From assembly GCA_964611035.1 (NCBI GenBank), contig CAZSWT010000023.1, positions 1 through 47,343 on the forward strand: a stretch of DNA of 47,343 nucleotides, given 5' to 3'. Under the pieces are notes generated by a model, which saw only the letters and a program-made list of their open reading frames with translations, did not search any database and was not told where the DNA came from. A program made the position numbers and the translations under genes. Shown here piece after piece: positions 8,690 to 17,264 of this stretch. Every line of letters begins with the position of its first letter. Position 1 is the first letter of the stretch. The stretch is from B33-G16 sp964611035. GTDB taxonomy: Bacteria; Desulfobacterota; DSM-4660; Desulfatiglandales; B25-G16.

Positions 8690-9100
8690 ATGAGTGTGTC
8701 GATGGCAATAGATAATATCATATATGCATATATTGTGAAAGAAGAGGTTGTTCAACCCAATTTTACTATAATAAAGGAGGGTGCGAAAGGGGATTGGTTT
8801 TTTGTTGTGCTGGAAGGGAAGGTAAAGGTTAAAAAGAGCACACCAAAGGGATTGCTAATAATAGATACCCTTGGAGAGGGAGCTATTATCGGAGAAATGC
8901 CTTTTTTATTAAAGACACATCAATTGCGCTCCGCATCAGTAATATCAGAAGGTGTGGTAAAGTTAGGTATTTTAGACAAGGAGAGACTGGAAAAGGAATA
9001 TGAATCATTATCGCCACAGTTAAAAAGCTTATTTAAAACCCTTGTGTTGCGATTGAAAGAGACAACCAAAAAGGCCAGTATATTAGCGGCTGGGCAGTAA
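8690..9100 (+). CDS. Single-domain cyclic-nucleotide-binding protein
   Basis: 136 aa, essentially one cNMP-binding domain: 'NFTIIKEGAKGDWFFVVLEGKVKV', 'LGEGAIIGEMPFLL' and 'LRSASVISEG' follow the CRP beta-roll with its phosphate-binding cassette. There is no HTH or other output domain, so it probably acts as a stand-alone sensor, perhaps with its upstream neighbour (5-bp gap). The start is ambiguous: AAAGGA abuts ATG 8690, and an in-frame ATG at 8702 sits 12 nt after it. The specific ligand cannot be told. Confidence 0.75.
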   Translation: MSVSMAIDNIIYAYIVKEEVVQPNFTIIKEGAKGDWFFVVLEGKVKVKKSTPKGLLIIDTLGEGAIIGEMPFLLKTHQLRSASVISEGVVKLGILDKERLEKEYESLSPQLKSLFKTLVLRLKETTKKASILAAGQ

Positions 9101-9125
9101 TAAATGTGGCGGTGAGAAAAATTTT

Positions 9126-9206
9126 TTAGGGCTCGACTTTTATAAGCATAGCGTCACCCTGGGCAGAGCCAGAACAGATACCACATATGCCAGTATCGAA
9201 TAATTT
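9126..9206 (-). pseudogene. Remnant of a thiolase C-terminus
   Basis: On the minus strand a short open stretch between two stops encodes FDTGICGICSGSAQGDAML then IKVEP and a stop. This resembles the C-terminal end of acetyl-CoA acetyltransferases (the 'CxGGGQGxAMxxE' region carrying the second catalytic Cys). No upstream thiolase sequence precedes it: the aminotransferase stop lies immediately before. It is best read as debris of a lost thiolase gene. The intact thiolase at 19.3 kb has a different C-terminus, so it is not a recent duplicate. Based on about 24 residues, so uncertain. Confidence 0.4.
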
Positions 9207-9209
9207 ACT

Positions 9210-10523
9210 TTAGGAAATTGTTTCAATATCCTTAATTGCTTGGAATATTATACCAAAAATATCTTGAATATCTTCTTCTTCAACACAGGAGAATGCTATT
9301 CGTATATCCGTTTCACCCAGTGAGATTACCCCAACACCGTGTTTGTTTAAAAGATGAAGTCGTAATTCTTCAGCATCCACTGTTCGAAGCCTGAGGCACA
9401 TAAAATACCCTGAATTAAAAGGGTATACGTCCCAGGCATCATTATATTTTTTATTTGCAAGTATTTCTTTAACCCGGGTTGCCCTTTTGCGCATTATTGC
9501 AAATTTTTCTTCCTTTTCTTTTTCATAGTTTTCTGAGTTAAGTGAGCCAAGGAGGATGGATTGGCTCAGGTGAGGGCTGTTTGATATGCTGCCCCTGACA
9601 GCGCCGGCGGTCTTTCTCTCAAGGGCATCATAGAAGTTGTTGGAATTGCTCTTTAACAAAGCGCCATAGGTAATAAATCCCACCCTCAGTCCCCACACAT
9701 AGTTCTCCTTAGTTCCACCATCTAGTTTTATGGCCATTATTCTCTGGTGGATTCCGGTAAGTAATGCAAAAAGGGATTCTTTCATCGAATTATCATCATA
9801 AAAAAGTCCAAAGTAGGCATCATCTAAGAGTACTACAAGGTTGGTGCCTTTTTCTGCCAGATTAAGTAAAATCTCCGCAATCCTTTTTCCTTCTTCCTTT
9901 GTTGGCGTATATCCTGTAGGATTGTTAGGAAAATTTAGAAGTACGACAATTTTTTCCCTTCCTTTAGCCTCTTCCCGAAGGCTATTTTCAAATCCGCTCA
10001 GGTTGAATCCCCCCTGTGATGAAAAAAGGCCATATTGTTTGATCTGTGCACCATGCAACACCGTAAATATCAGGGTATAGTTTCCCCAGATCTTATCAGG
10101 GAGCAGAACAACATCGTTTTCATCGATCCACATCTCAGCGGTAACAGAGAGGCCATGGGTTATGGCATTTGTTACGATTGGGAGACTTATTTTCTTACCA
10201 GCGAGGGAAGGGTTTTTGTAGAATAATAGTTGCTGCCAGGTCTCTCTGAGCTTCGGTATCCCAAAAGAGGATGCATAATTAAGTGATTGCTGAGGCGGTA
10301 GGTTTATATATGACATGATCGAAGGAAGATGCATAGGCACACCATTTTCTGTGGCAATACCTATGGTAGCATTATATTTAAATGCCTTTTCCTTGGCCTC
10401 AGCACCTTGAGAGAGAATTCCTTTGGGAAAGTAAAGGTTTTTTCCTTTATTAGATAGCATATCATATATATGGGGATTACCTTTTTTGATACTCTCGTTT
10501 AATTCTTGAGCAAGGGGGTTCAT
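9210..10523 (-). CDS. PLP-dependent aminotransferase, class I/II fold
   Basis: 437 aa. Fold-type I landmarks are in order: NFPNNPTG (197-204), the cofactor Asp at 234/235 (LLDDAYFG), Lys266 or Lys272 in 'AIKLDGGTKENYVWGLRVGF' as the Schiff-base lysine, and Arg280 for the phosphate. The C-terminal small domain ends with 'DIRIAFSCVEEEDI', where the Arg should bind a substrate carboxylate. Amino-donor specificity cannot be read from the sequence; the Asp-Gly-Gly-Thr-Lys motif is unusual compared with the SxSK of classical aspartate aminotransferases. It shares the strand with the Memo-like gene 15 bp upstream and may be co-transcribed with it. Confidence 0.8.
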   Translation of the reverse strand: MNPLAQELNESIKKGNPHIYDMLSNKGKNLYFPKGILSQGAEAKEKAFKYNATIGIATENGVPMHLPSIMSYINLPPQQSLNYASSFGIPKLRETWQQLLFYKNPSLAGKKISLPIVTNAITHGLSVTAEMWIDENDVVLLPDKIWGNYTLIFTVLHGAQIKQYGLFSSQGGFNLSGFENSLREEAKGREKIVVLLNFPNNPTGYTPTKEEGKRIAEILLNLAEKGTNLVVLLDDAYFGLFYDDNSMKESLFALLTGIHQRIMAIKLDGGTKENYVWGLRVGFITYGALLKSNSNNFYDALERKTAGAVRGSISNSPHLSQSILLGSLNSENYEKEKEEKFAIMRKRATRVKEILANKKYNDAWDVYPFNSGYFMCLRLRTVDAEELRLHLLNKHGVGVISLGETDIRIAFSCVEEEDIQDIFGIIFQAIKDIETIS

Positions 10524-10538
10524 TGCATGCTCCTCTTT

Positions 10539-11510
10539 TTATTGTTTATAAAAGGCTACCGCTCCATATCCAACTACTCTACGGGTTTCTCTACGGCCAT
10601 GTATGGCTACATCACCACTATTTGCATAGTGAAGTATATCTACCGCATTTGCTCCCAGTTGTTTGACAGTCATCATTACTGTTACCACTGAACTCAATCC
10701 GCAAAGGGTGGTAGAAAGGTTTGGAATTCCTTTGTTAAGTACCTTTTTCTCTGAGGTGAATAACAGATTTGGGTCGCATTTCCTTATCAAAGAAAGGGTG
10801 TTTCGGTCAACGTTATTTGCATGGCTGTAGTCTGGAAAATGGGACATGTCGGATGAGGCTACAAAAAGGACATTTCTTTTTTTCGCAATTTTTACAAGGG
10901 CCTCGCTGACTTTTTTGCAATTAATGAGGGATAGAGGGCCCATTACAATGGGGACAATATCGAATTTTTTTAAAACCCTTTGCAGAAAGGGGATCTGTGT
11001 CTCTACAGAATGTTCCATTATGTGGGCCTGCTCAACAAAATGAAAGGGTTCCCCTATGCTGAGAAGGGCGTGAATCATTTCCTTGTTTACAGTAACCTTT
11101 CCCAGAGGGGTCGCATAGGTATCCCAGTTACCTACTGATGCACCTTTGAGATATACACGATGACTTGGGCCAAGCAGTATGACTGTATCATATTGTGTAT
11201 CCTTGATCTGCCTGTAAGAATATGCAGCTACCTGACCTGAGAAGACATATCCGGCATGGGGTGACATAAGGCCTAATATTTTGCCTGCTATTTGCTTGTG
11301 TTTTACCTTTGAAATGAAATCATCCACTGTTTTTGTGAGTTCTTTTCTATCCTTTGGGTAGAAATGACCAGCCACCGCGGGTTTCCTGACCCTTTCTTGT
11401 GCGATGAGGTTAGTAAAAGGGAGGCATGGTATAATCATAATTATGGCCAATACCGTCCACCATCTGGCGGATAACAGCAAAGCGGTTTGTTTTTTATTTT
11501 GATCAGCCAT
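10539..11510 (-). CDS. AmmeMemoRadiSam system protein B (Memo-like), membrane-anchored or exported
   Basis: 323 aa. A hydrophobic N-terminal segment (about residues 16-36, LSARWWTVLAIIMIIPCLPF) suggests a signal peptide or anchor, then the Memo domain starts at 'RKPAVAGHFYP'. Conserved His/Asp/Cys pocket elements are visible: SPHAGYVFSG, GPSHR, EHSVETQIPFLQ, SSDMSHFPDY, and 'LCGLSSV'. Memo-family proteins resemble class III extradiol dioxygenases and bind metal through these histidines; the prokaryotic role is not settled. The partner A (AMMECR1) and radical-SAM proteins are not in the window, so this is a solitary copy, probably acting outside the cytoplasm. Confidence 0.8.
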   Translation of the reverse strand: MADQNKKQTALLLSARWWTVLAIIMIIPCLPFTNLIAQERVRKPAVAGHFYPKDRKELTKTVDDFISKVKHKQIAGKILGLMSPHAGYVFSGQVAAYSYRQIKDTQYDTVILLGPSHRVYLKGASVGNWDTYATPLGKVTVNKEMIHALLSIGEPFHFVEQAHIMEHSVETQIPFLQRVLKKFDIVPIVMGPLSLINCKKVSEALVKIAKKRNVLFVASSDMSHFPDYSHANNVDRNTLSLIRKCDPNLLFTSEKKVLNKGIPNLSTTLCGLSSVVTVMMTVKQLGANAVDILHYANSGDVAIHGRRETRRVVGYGAVAFYKQ

Positions 11511-11658
11511 TACACGTTGATTTGTTTATTAGCCACTAACATTGAAATATGCTACTCTCATTCAAGGCCATGCGGCACATCCTTGAAGTAGAAGCAGAAG
11601 AGTTGAGGGAAGGAGAGTGTCTTGAAGCTAAAATAAAACAAATAAGGTTATAAGTCTA

Positions 11659-12798
11659 CTATTCAATTGTATTGTTGGCTATGACAATTCTTTGCACTTC
11701 TGAGGTTCCTTCATAGATAGTTAATACCCTGGCATCACGGTAGTATCTCTCTACGGGATATTCCTTGCTATATCCATACCCGCCGTGAATCTGAATTGCT
11801 TGATATGCAGACCTGTTGGCAGTCTCAGATGCAAATAGTTTTGCCATAGATGCCTCTCGTGTAAATCTTTCTCCTCTGTCCTTCATAGATGCAGCATTGA
11901 ATGTGAGGAGCCTTGCTGCTTCGATCTGGACTGCCATATCGGCTATTATCCAGCGAATACCTTGAAATTTTGATATAGGGCTGCCAAATTGCACTCTCTC
12001 TTGCGCATATGTTACGGCTGCATCCAAACATGCTTGAGAGAGTCCTACGGATAAAGATGCGATACCAATTCTTCCTTCATCCAGAGCGGTCATTGCGATA
12101 ATAAATCCCTCTCCCTCTTCACCCAGCAAATTCTCAGCAGGGACCCTACAATCTTCAAATATCAGGCTTGTAGAATCTGATGCCCTCTGACCCATTTTAT
12201 CCTCCTCTGGGCCCACAATAAATCCAGACATCCCTTTTTCCAATACAAAAGAACTTATACCCCTATGTTTTTTACCTTTGTCTGTATAGGCAGTGGCTAC
12301 CACAACATCTGCATTTTTCCCACTGGTGATCCATGCCTTGGTACCATTTAAGATATAACTATTTCCGTCCTTTTTAGCCGTTGATTTTGCACCGGCCGGA
12401 TCAGATCCTGCACCTGGTTCTGTCACTGCAAAGCACCCAAGCTTTTCACCAGCTGCCAGGGGCTTGAGATAATTTTCTTTCAGAAAATCAGAGCCAAACC
12501 TGTATATAGGACCGCAGGATACACTGTTATGAACAGACATGATAACGGCTGTAGAGGCACATGCATATCCAATTTCCTGAAGGGCTAAACTATAGCTTAT
12601 TGTATCGACGCCTGCTCCATTGTATTCAGGTGGAACAGTCATTCCCATAAGCCCAAGTTCGCCCATTTGTTTTATAATATCTGCGGGAAATTCTTTTGTT
12701 TTATCCCTCTCGGCAGCAGTAGGGAGGATAGCCTCCCGAGCTAAATCCTTGACCATAGCCTGGATCATCTTCTGTTCTTCATTTAGCTGATAGCTCAT
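11659..12798 (-). CDS. Acyl-CoA dehydrogenase
   Basis: 379 aa from ATG 12798 (a TTG two codons earlier is possible). Full-length ACAD fold: N-terminal helices, FAD-binding 'CFAVTEPGAGSDPAGAKSTA' and 'WITSGKNADVVVATA', and the C-terminal 'IHGGYGYSKEYPVERYYRDA' plus 'IYEGTSEVQR', whose Glu is the catalytic base position of short-chain dehydrogenases. It oxidises an acyl-CoA to the 2-enoyl-CoA, passing electrons to ETF. It is the last gene of the minus-strand acyl-CoA cluster, 92 bp after the XRE-cupin gene, with a tandem-repeat spacer between. Chain-length specificity cannot be told. Confidence 0.9.
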   Translation of the reverse strand: MSYQLNEEQKMIQAMVKDLAREAILPTAAERDKTKEFPADIIKQMGELGLMGMTVPPEYNGAGVDTISYSLALQEIGYACASTAVIMSVHNSVSCGPIYRFGSDFLKENYLKPLAAGEKLGCFAVTEPGAGSDPAGAKSTAKKDGNSYILNGTKAWITSGKNADVVVATAYTDKGKKHRGISSFVLEKGMSGFIVGPEEDKMGQRASDSTSLIFEDCRVPAENLLGEEGEGFIIAMTALDEGRIGIASLSVGLSQACLDAAVTYAQERVQFGSPISKFQGIRWIIADMAVQIEAARLLTFNAASMKDRGERFTREASMAKLFASETANRSAYQAIQIHGGYGYSKEYPVERYYRDARVLTIYEGTSEVQRIVIANNTIE

Positions 12799-12870
12799 TT
12801 TCAATTCTCAATTTTCAATTAGCAATTCTCAATTTAAAATTAAAAGCCGATTTTGTGTTGCTAATTTTAC
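12799..12870. repeat. Short AT-rich tandem repeat (TCAATT-type)
   Basis: The spacer repeats a 10-11 bp unit of the form (T)CAATTCTCAATTTTCAATTAG several times before drifting into AATTTTAAATTG. It lies between two genes of the acyl-CoA operon. A very similar array is at 19291-19331. No coding or promoter signal seen. Confidence 0.65.
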
Positions 12871-12890
12871 GTTGTTAATTTTAAATTGAT

Positions 12891-13439
12891 CTAAGGTGTA
12901 TAGAGTACAACCACCATTTCTGCTTTTTCAGAACTTAAATTTCTGAGCTTATGAACGATGGATGAGTTAAAATGGAGAGAGTCCTCAGGATCTAATACGG
13001 TTTTGTTATCCCCAACGGTAACCTCAACTTTTCCTGCAATAACATAAATAAATTCTTCCCCTTCATGCTGGTAACTTACCGATTTGTGATCGGAAACCGG
13101 ATCTATAAAGACCTTAAAGGCCTTAAGATGTTTATGAACAGCATCTGGTGTTAATGTTTGGTAGCTGTAAGCCTCTGTCCTTTCTCTAAACCCCTCTACT
13201 TTCTTTTTGTCGGCTTCATCTCTCTCTTTTTTCAAGAGAACACCACTATCTATCTCTAAGGCCCTTGAAAGCCGTAAAATAGTAGCAACCGGAGGCATAA
13301 TGGCCCCTTTCTCTATACTGGATATATAATCGATAGAGAAACCTGTTTCATTAGCTAAATAATCAAGACTCAGTTTTTTATCAGTCCTTATATCTTTTAA
13401 TCGTTTACTCATAGGCTTTTCTTTTTTTGCATGTGCCAT
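12891..13439 (-). CDS. XRE-family transcriptional regulator with cupin domain
   Basis: 182 aa. An N-terminal helix-turn-helix (about 12-68, 'LKDIRTDKKLSLDYLANETGFS...ISSIEKG') is followed by a linker and a C-terminal cupin (about 110-180; 'HEGEEFIYVIAGKVEVTVGD' and 'DSLHFNSSIVHKLRN'). HTH-cupin proteins sense small molecules and control nearby catabolic genes. Its position between meaB and an acyl-CoA dehydrogenase suggests it regulates the acyl-CoA operon, perhaps with an acyl-CoA or acid as ligand; that is inference. AGAGGATATC precedes the ATG. It follows the small membrane-protein gene on the same strand after 33 bp. Confidence 0.85.
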   Translation of the reverse strand: MAHAKKEKPMSKRLKDIRTDKKLSLDYLANETGFSIDYISSIEKGAIMPPVATILRLSRALEIDSGVLLKKERDEADKKKVEGFRERTEAYSYQTLTPDAVHKHLKAFKVFIDPVSDHKSVSYQHEGEEFIYVIAGKVEVTVGDNKTVLDPEDSLHFNSSIVHKLRNLSSEKAEMVVVLYTP

Positions 13440-13472
13440 GATATCCTCTTATAATCTTTTAAATATAACGTT

Positions 13473-13709
13473 TTATCCTTCCTTTTCCTTTGTTTTCCTT
13501 ATGTATCTCACAATCTTATAAACAAAACTAAAAAGAAGAGTTGCACTGATAAGTATAATAAAATTCGAGGCAAAGAATGTCATAATAAATGAGAATGGTT
13601 CACTAAGCTGATATGCGGTATAAAGCAGGTCTATACCAAAAATTATAAAAAAAATAGCAAGAAATAGCAAGATAATCTGAGTAACCCACCAGGAAATAGA
13701 GTTTCCCAC
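13473..13709 (-). CDS. Small membrane protein of unknown function
   Basis: 78 aa with two hydrophobic segments (about 8-30 and 40-64) and a basic C-terminal tail (RYIRKTKEKEG), predicting a hairpin with both ends in the cytoplasm. I do not recognise a family. It overlaps the stop of meaB by a single base on the same strand, so it is translationally coupled to it. This linkage to B12-mutase genes is its only functional clue. Confidence 0.65.
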   Translation of the reverse strand: MGNSISWWVTQIILLFLAIFFIIFGIDLLYTAYQLSEPFSFIMTFFASNFIILISATLLFSFVYKIVRYIRKTKEKEG

Positions 13710-14668
13710 TATGTAGTACCTGTTTTTAGTTTTTTCGAAACAATAGTATCACAGGCAGTGTAGGGATCGATTTCACCTTTTACAATTGATTGGAGGGTGG
13801 TTTCAAACTCACCTGAATTGATGATTTCGTCAAAGACATCATGAATGATTTTATCCTTTATCATCTCGGAAAGGTCATTTCGGGCCTTTTCATACTTGCG
13901 CATGGATTGTATTTGTGCAGAAGATTGCAAATGTTTGCGATGTTTGTCAATTTCATCCAGGATTTCGATTATTCCTTTATCAAATACCGCCTGGGCGGTG
14001 AGAATTGGCGGCTTCCACCCATCTTTATATCTTTTTTCATCCATCTCGATCATCAACCGAATATCGTTTACCGTCCTGTCTGCTCCTTCTCTATCAGCCT
14101 TGTTTATTACAAAAATATTCCCTATCTCTAAGATGCCTGCCTTAAGGGCCTGAACATCATCACCCATCCCAGGTACGAGTACTATAATAGTAGTATGTGC
14201 GCTTTGAACAATATCTATTTCATCCTGCCCGACACCAACTGTTTCAACTATAATACAGTCCTTTCCCATGGCATCCAGGACATCAATAGCGCTTCTCGTC
14301 GATTGAGTAATGCCCCCAAAGTAGCCTCTGGTTGCCATTGAACGTATAAACACACCTTCATCCATGCTGTGACGCTGCATCCTGACCCTGTCACCCAATA
14401 TAGCGCCACCGCTGAAAGGGCTGGTTGGATCTACTGCAAGGACACCAACGGTCTTTCCGGCAGCTCGAAGGTAAGTCACCATCTGATCTACTAATGTAGA
14501 TTTCCCTACGCCAGGTGAACCAGTTATACCAACTACATATGCCTTCCCAGTAGATGGATAAAGAGCTTTAAGAACTTCTCTGGCCCCAGGGACATTATCA
14601 TCAATATCCCTGATGAGTCTGGCAACAGACCTGATATCCCCGGATATAATTTTTTCAGCTATACTCAT
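13709..14668 (-). CDS. meaB: MeaB-type GTPase, chaperone of a B12-dependent acyl-CoA mutase
   Basis: 319 aa. G3E-family P-loop GITGSPGVGKST (47-58), then 'AVDPTSPFSGGAILGDRVRMQ' (switch region with the catalytic Asp), 'IIVETVGVGQDEID' and 'VINKADREGAD' (base recognition). MeaB/ArgK proteins gate adenosylcobalamin loading and protect acyl-CoA mutases from inactivation. The two mutase subunits lie directly upstream in the operon (15-17 kb), which fits. A 374-bp repeat-rich spacer separates meaB from the small subunit gene. Confidence 0.92.
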   Translation of the reverse strand: MSIAEKIISGDIRSVARLIRDIDDNVPGAREVLKALYPSTGKAYVVGITGSPGVGKSTLVDQMVTYLRAAGKTVGVLAVDPTSPFSGGAILGDRVRMQRHSMDEGVFIRSMATRGYFGGITQSTRSAIDVLDAMGKDCIIVETVGVGQDEIDIVQSAHTTIIVLVPGMGDDVQALKAGILEIGNIFVINKADREGADRTVNDIRLMIEMDEKRYKDGWKPPILTAQAVFDKGIIEILDEIDKHRKHLQSSAQIQSMRKYEKARNDLSEMIKDKIIHDVFDEIINSGEFETTLQSIVKGEIDPYTACDTIVSKKLKTGTT

Positions 14669-14804
14669 TATAAAAATGCCTAAAGTGACTAAAGCCCGCC
14701 CTGGCGCGACGTGATTGTAACAAGCTAATTCTACTTTAATAATTCTAAGCGATAGGTATTAAACTCAGTCATTGCATGCCAGGTCTGGGCCAGGGTTAAA
14801 AGTG

Positions 14805-14925
14805 CCTAGATCGAACGACTCAAGCCGAATGGAGTGAGCCCTTCGGTCTGAGCAGTTCGGCCTTGAGCCCTTCGGCTGTGAGCTCAGGGCCGAGCGGCTC
14901 ACTGCCGAAAGGCTCTGGGTCGAAG
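14805..14925. repeat. GC-rich palindromic intergenic repeat cluster
   Basis: The spacer between meaB and the mutase small subunit contains a complex inverted repeat: GTGAGCCCTTCGGTCTGAGC (from 14836) pairs approximately with the later GAGCTCAGGGCCGAGCGGCTCA region (about 14879-14902). The unit is related to the 'TCGACAGGCTCAGGGC' repeats found between genes of many environmental bacteria, and to the core of the element at 25757-25989. It is much richer in G+C than its surroundings. No gene seen in the 374-bp gap. Confidence 0.65.
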
Positions 14926-15001
14926 ACAATCGCAAAGATTATACTCATTAGAATAGGTTATAGTATTTGCGAATCGAAGCACTTAGTTGTGGGTTTTGAT
15001 A

Positions 15002-15042
15002 CTCCCTACTGCTTACTGCCTACTGCTTACTCCATACTATCA
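15002..15042. repeat. Tandem TACTGCYTACTGC repeat
   Basis: A simple tandem array of a TACTGCTTACTGCC-like 10-11-bp unit (TACTCC/TACTGC variants) directly after the stop of the mutase small-subunit gene. Non-coding, of uncertain meaning. Confidence 0.6.
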
Positions 15043-15450
15043 TCAACCCCTAGGCTTCACATTTTCCTCAACCCATTTAACAACCTCATCTAAAGGCGTT
15101 CCCGGGGTAAATAATTCCTTAATTCCGGCCTTTTTTAGTTTAGGAATGTCTTCTTCTGAGAATATTCCCCCACCGCATACCACAATGTCATCCGCACCTT
15201 TCTCCTGTAATAACTCTATCACTCGGGGGAAGAGATACATATGGGCGCCTGCTAACGAAGATAATCCTATCATATCAACATCTTCCTGGATCGCAGCCTG
15301 CACTACCTCTTCAGGGGTTTGATGGAGCCCGGAATAAACCACCTCAAACCCGGCATCCCTGTATGCCCTGGCAATAATTCTGGCGCCTCTATCATGACCA
15401 TCCAGGCCTGGTTTTGCTACTAAAACCCTGATTTTCCTTTTTTGATTCAT
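15043..15450 (-). CDS. Cobalamin-binding small subunit of an acyl-CoA mutase
   Basis: 135 aa. The B12-binding motif Asp-x-His-x-x-Gly is present as DGHDRG (17-22), with His19 as the cobalt ligand, followed by 'VVYSGLHQTPEEVV' and 'VDMIGLSSLAGAH', and 'VVCGGGI' near 105. This is the C-terminal half of methylmalonyl-CoA-type mutases, encoded separately as in archaeal and many anaerobic bacterial mutases. It must pair with the large subunit encoded 126 bp upstream. Substrate is set by the large subunit (see its entry). Confidence 0.93.
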   Translation of the reverse strand: MNQKRKIRVLVAKPGLDGHDRGARIIARAYRDAGFEVVYSGLHQTPEEVVQAAIQEDVDMIGLSSLAGAHMYLFPRVIELLQEKGADDIVVCGGGIFSEEDIPKLKKAGIKELFTPGTPLDEVVKWVEENVKPRG

Positions 15451-15575
15451 GCGATATTCCTATCAAATGTTTGTTGCCCGTCTGAAAACTGAAAACGGTG
15501 AACAATTTATTGTACACCACGTAACAACTTTTAACTTTAGTTCACCTTTAATTTTAGTCACTTTAGGCACTTTAT

Positions 15576-17252
15576 CTAATAAACACCGGGATCCCGGTAT
15601 ACTCCAAAGACTTCCCGAAACACGTCAGCAATCTCTTGCTCAGTAGCATATTCTTTTACTGCATCTATAATTGGATGCATGAGGTTATCATCGCTTTGAG
15701 CAGATTCACCTAATTTTTCCAATGCATCCTTTACCCTTCTGTTGTCTCTCGTATCCTTAACCTGATTTGTCCATTGTATCTGTTTTTCTTCTAATCCTTC
15801 CTCTATTTGAAGGATCTCCACAGGAAGCTCCTCTTCAGTAACATATTTGTTTACCCCGACGACTGTCTTTTCTTTGGTATCTATCTGCTTTTGATACTTA
15901 TAGGCAGCATCTGCTATCTCTAATTGTGGATAATTTCTCTCTATTGCTGCTACCATTCCTCCCATGTCATCAATCTTTTTGATATATTCAAATGCCTCTT
16001 CCTCCATATCTTTGGTGAGGCGCTCAATATAATAGGACCCACCCAATGGATCGATGGTGTTTGCTGCTCCTGATTCTTCTGCAATTATTTGCTGGGTGCG
16101 AAGAGCAATGGTAGCCGCCTCCTCAGTGGGCAATGCCAGAACCTCGTCCAGAGAATTGGTATGCAGTGATTGTGTTCCACCAAGCACAGCAGCCAGTGCC
16201 TCAAGGGCAGTTCTGACCACATTATTATATGGCTGTTGTGCAGTAAGAGAACAACCGGCAGTTTGCGTATGAAACCTGAGCCACATGGAGCGCTGATCTT
16301 TTGCCTTAAATCTCTCGCTCATGATTCGTGCCCACATCCTCCTGGCTGCCCTATACTTTGCAATCTCTTCAAAAAAGTCGAGATGTGAGTTAAAGAAGAA
16401 AGACAGACGTGGGGCAAAGGAATCGACATCAAGACCCCTTTCGAGAGTGGCCTCTACATAGGCAATACCATCGGCTAAGGTAAAGGCGAGTTCCTGAACA
16501 GCAGTGGATCCAGCCTCCCTGATATGATAGCCACTTATGCTTATGGGATTCCACCTGGGAACTTCTTTGGTGCCGAATTCAACCGTGTCGGTAATAATCC
16601 TCATAGAGGGTTTTGGCGGGCACATGAATGTCTTTTGTGCAATGAATTCCTTGAGCATGTCGTTTTGTATGGTTCCGCCTATAATTTTCCTGGGTATTCC
16701 TCTTTTTTCTGCCATTGCAATATACATTGCCCACATCACTGAAGCGGCTGGGTTTATAGTCATAGAGGTGGTAATTTTATCAATAGGAAGACCATCAAAT
16801 AATATCTCCATATCCTTTAATGTGTCGATGGCAACACCACACCTGCCACATTCCCCTCGTGATTTTGGGGAATCGGTATCATATCCCATTAAGGTAGGCA
16901 TATCAAAGGCTGTGGATAGGCCTGTCTGACCCTCATTTACCAGGAGGTGAAACCTCTCATTGGTATCTTTGGCAGAGCCCAGACCTGCAAACATTCTCAT
17001 CGTCCATAGTCTTCCCCTGTACATAGTTGGTTGAACACCCCTGGTAAACGGGTATTGATTAGGAAACCCGACATCATTCGAATAATCAAGATCTTTAATG
17101 TCTAATGGAGTATAGAGGTTTCTAACAGGATGATCTGAAACAGTAGAGAATCGCTTTAATCTCTCAGGTGCCTTTGCGACAGATTCTTTGAAAGCCTTTT
17201 GCCATTTTTTATTATCTACACCTATTTTTTCTATGCTTTCTTTTGTAAACAT
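15576..17252 (-). CDS. Acyl-CoA mutase large (catalytic) subunit, methylmalonyl-CoA-mutase family; substrate uncertain
   Basis: 558 aa, normal for a separately encoded large subunit. The substrate-binding TIM barrel is complete: 'RGVQPTMYRGRLWTMR' (Tyr78), 'ISISGYHIREAGSTA' (His243) and 'RFHTQTAGCSLTAQQP'. In methylmalonyl-CoA mutase the carboxylate is held by Tyr89, Arg207 and a His at 244. Counting back 37 residues from His243 gives Gln206 in 'FIAQKTFMCPP', whereas carboxyl-specific enzymes have Arg ('ARNTYIFPP'-like). Gln at this site is known in isobutyryl-, 2-hydroxyisobutyryl- and related mutases, which usually also replace the Tyr. The Tyr/Gln pair suggests an atypical acyl substrate. 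No epimerase or propionyl-CoA carboxylase gene is nearby. Confidence 0.85.
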   Translation of the reverse strand: MFTKESIEKIGVDNKKWQKAFKESVAKAPERLKRFSTVSDHPVRNLYTPLDIKDLDYSNDVGFPNQYPFTRGVQPTMYRGRLWTMRMFAGLGSAKDTNERFHLLVNEGQTGLSTAFDMPTLMGYDTDSPKSRGECGRCGVAIDTLKDMEILFDGLPIDKITTSMTINPAASVMWAMYIAMAEKRGIPRKIIGGTIQNDMLKEFIAQKTFMCPPKPSMRIITDTVEFGTKEVPRWNPISISGYHIREAGSTAVQELAFTLADGIAYVEATLERGLDVDSFAPRLSFFFNSHLDFFEEIAKYRAARRMWARIMSERFKAKDQRSMWLRFHTQTAGCSLTAQQPYNNVVRTALEALAAVLGGTQSLHTNSLDEVLALPTEEAATIALRTQQIIAEESGAANTIDPLGGSYYIERLTKDMEEEAFEYIKKIDDMGGMVAAIERNYPQLEIADAAYKYQKQIDTKEKTVVGVNKYVTEEELPVEILQIEEGLEEKQIQWTNQVKDTRDNRRVKDALEKLGESAQSDDNLMHPIIDAVKEYATEQEIADVFREVFGVYRDPGVY

Positions 17253-17264
17253 AATGGCCCTCTA

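Noticed and set aside
11549..11653. 34-codon plus-strand ORF between Memo-like and acyl-CoA dehydrogenase genes
   Set aside because: No ribosome site or recognisable family.
13841..14153. Plus-strand ORFs opposite meaB and other long antisense frames
   Set aside because: Shadows of real genes with no family character.
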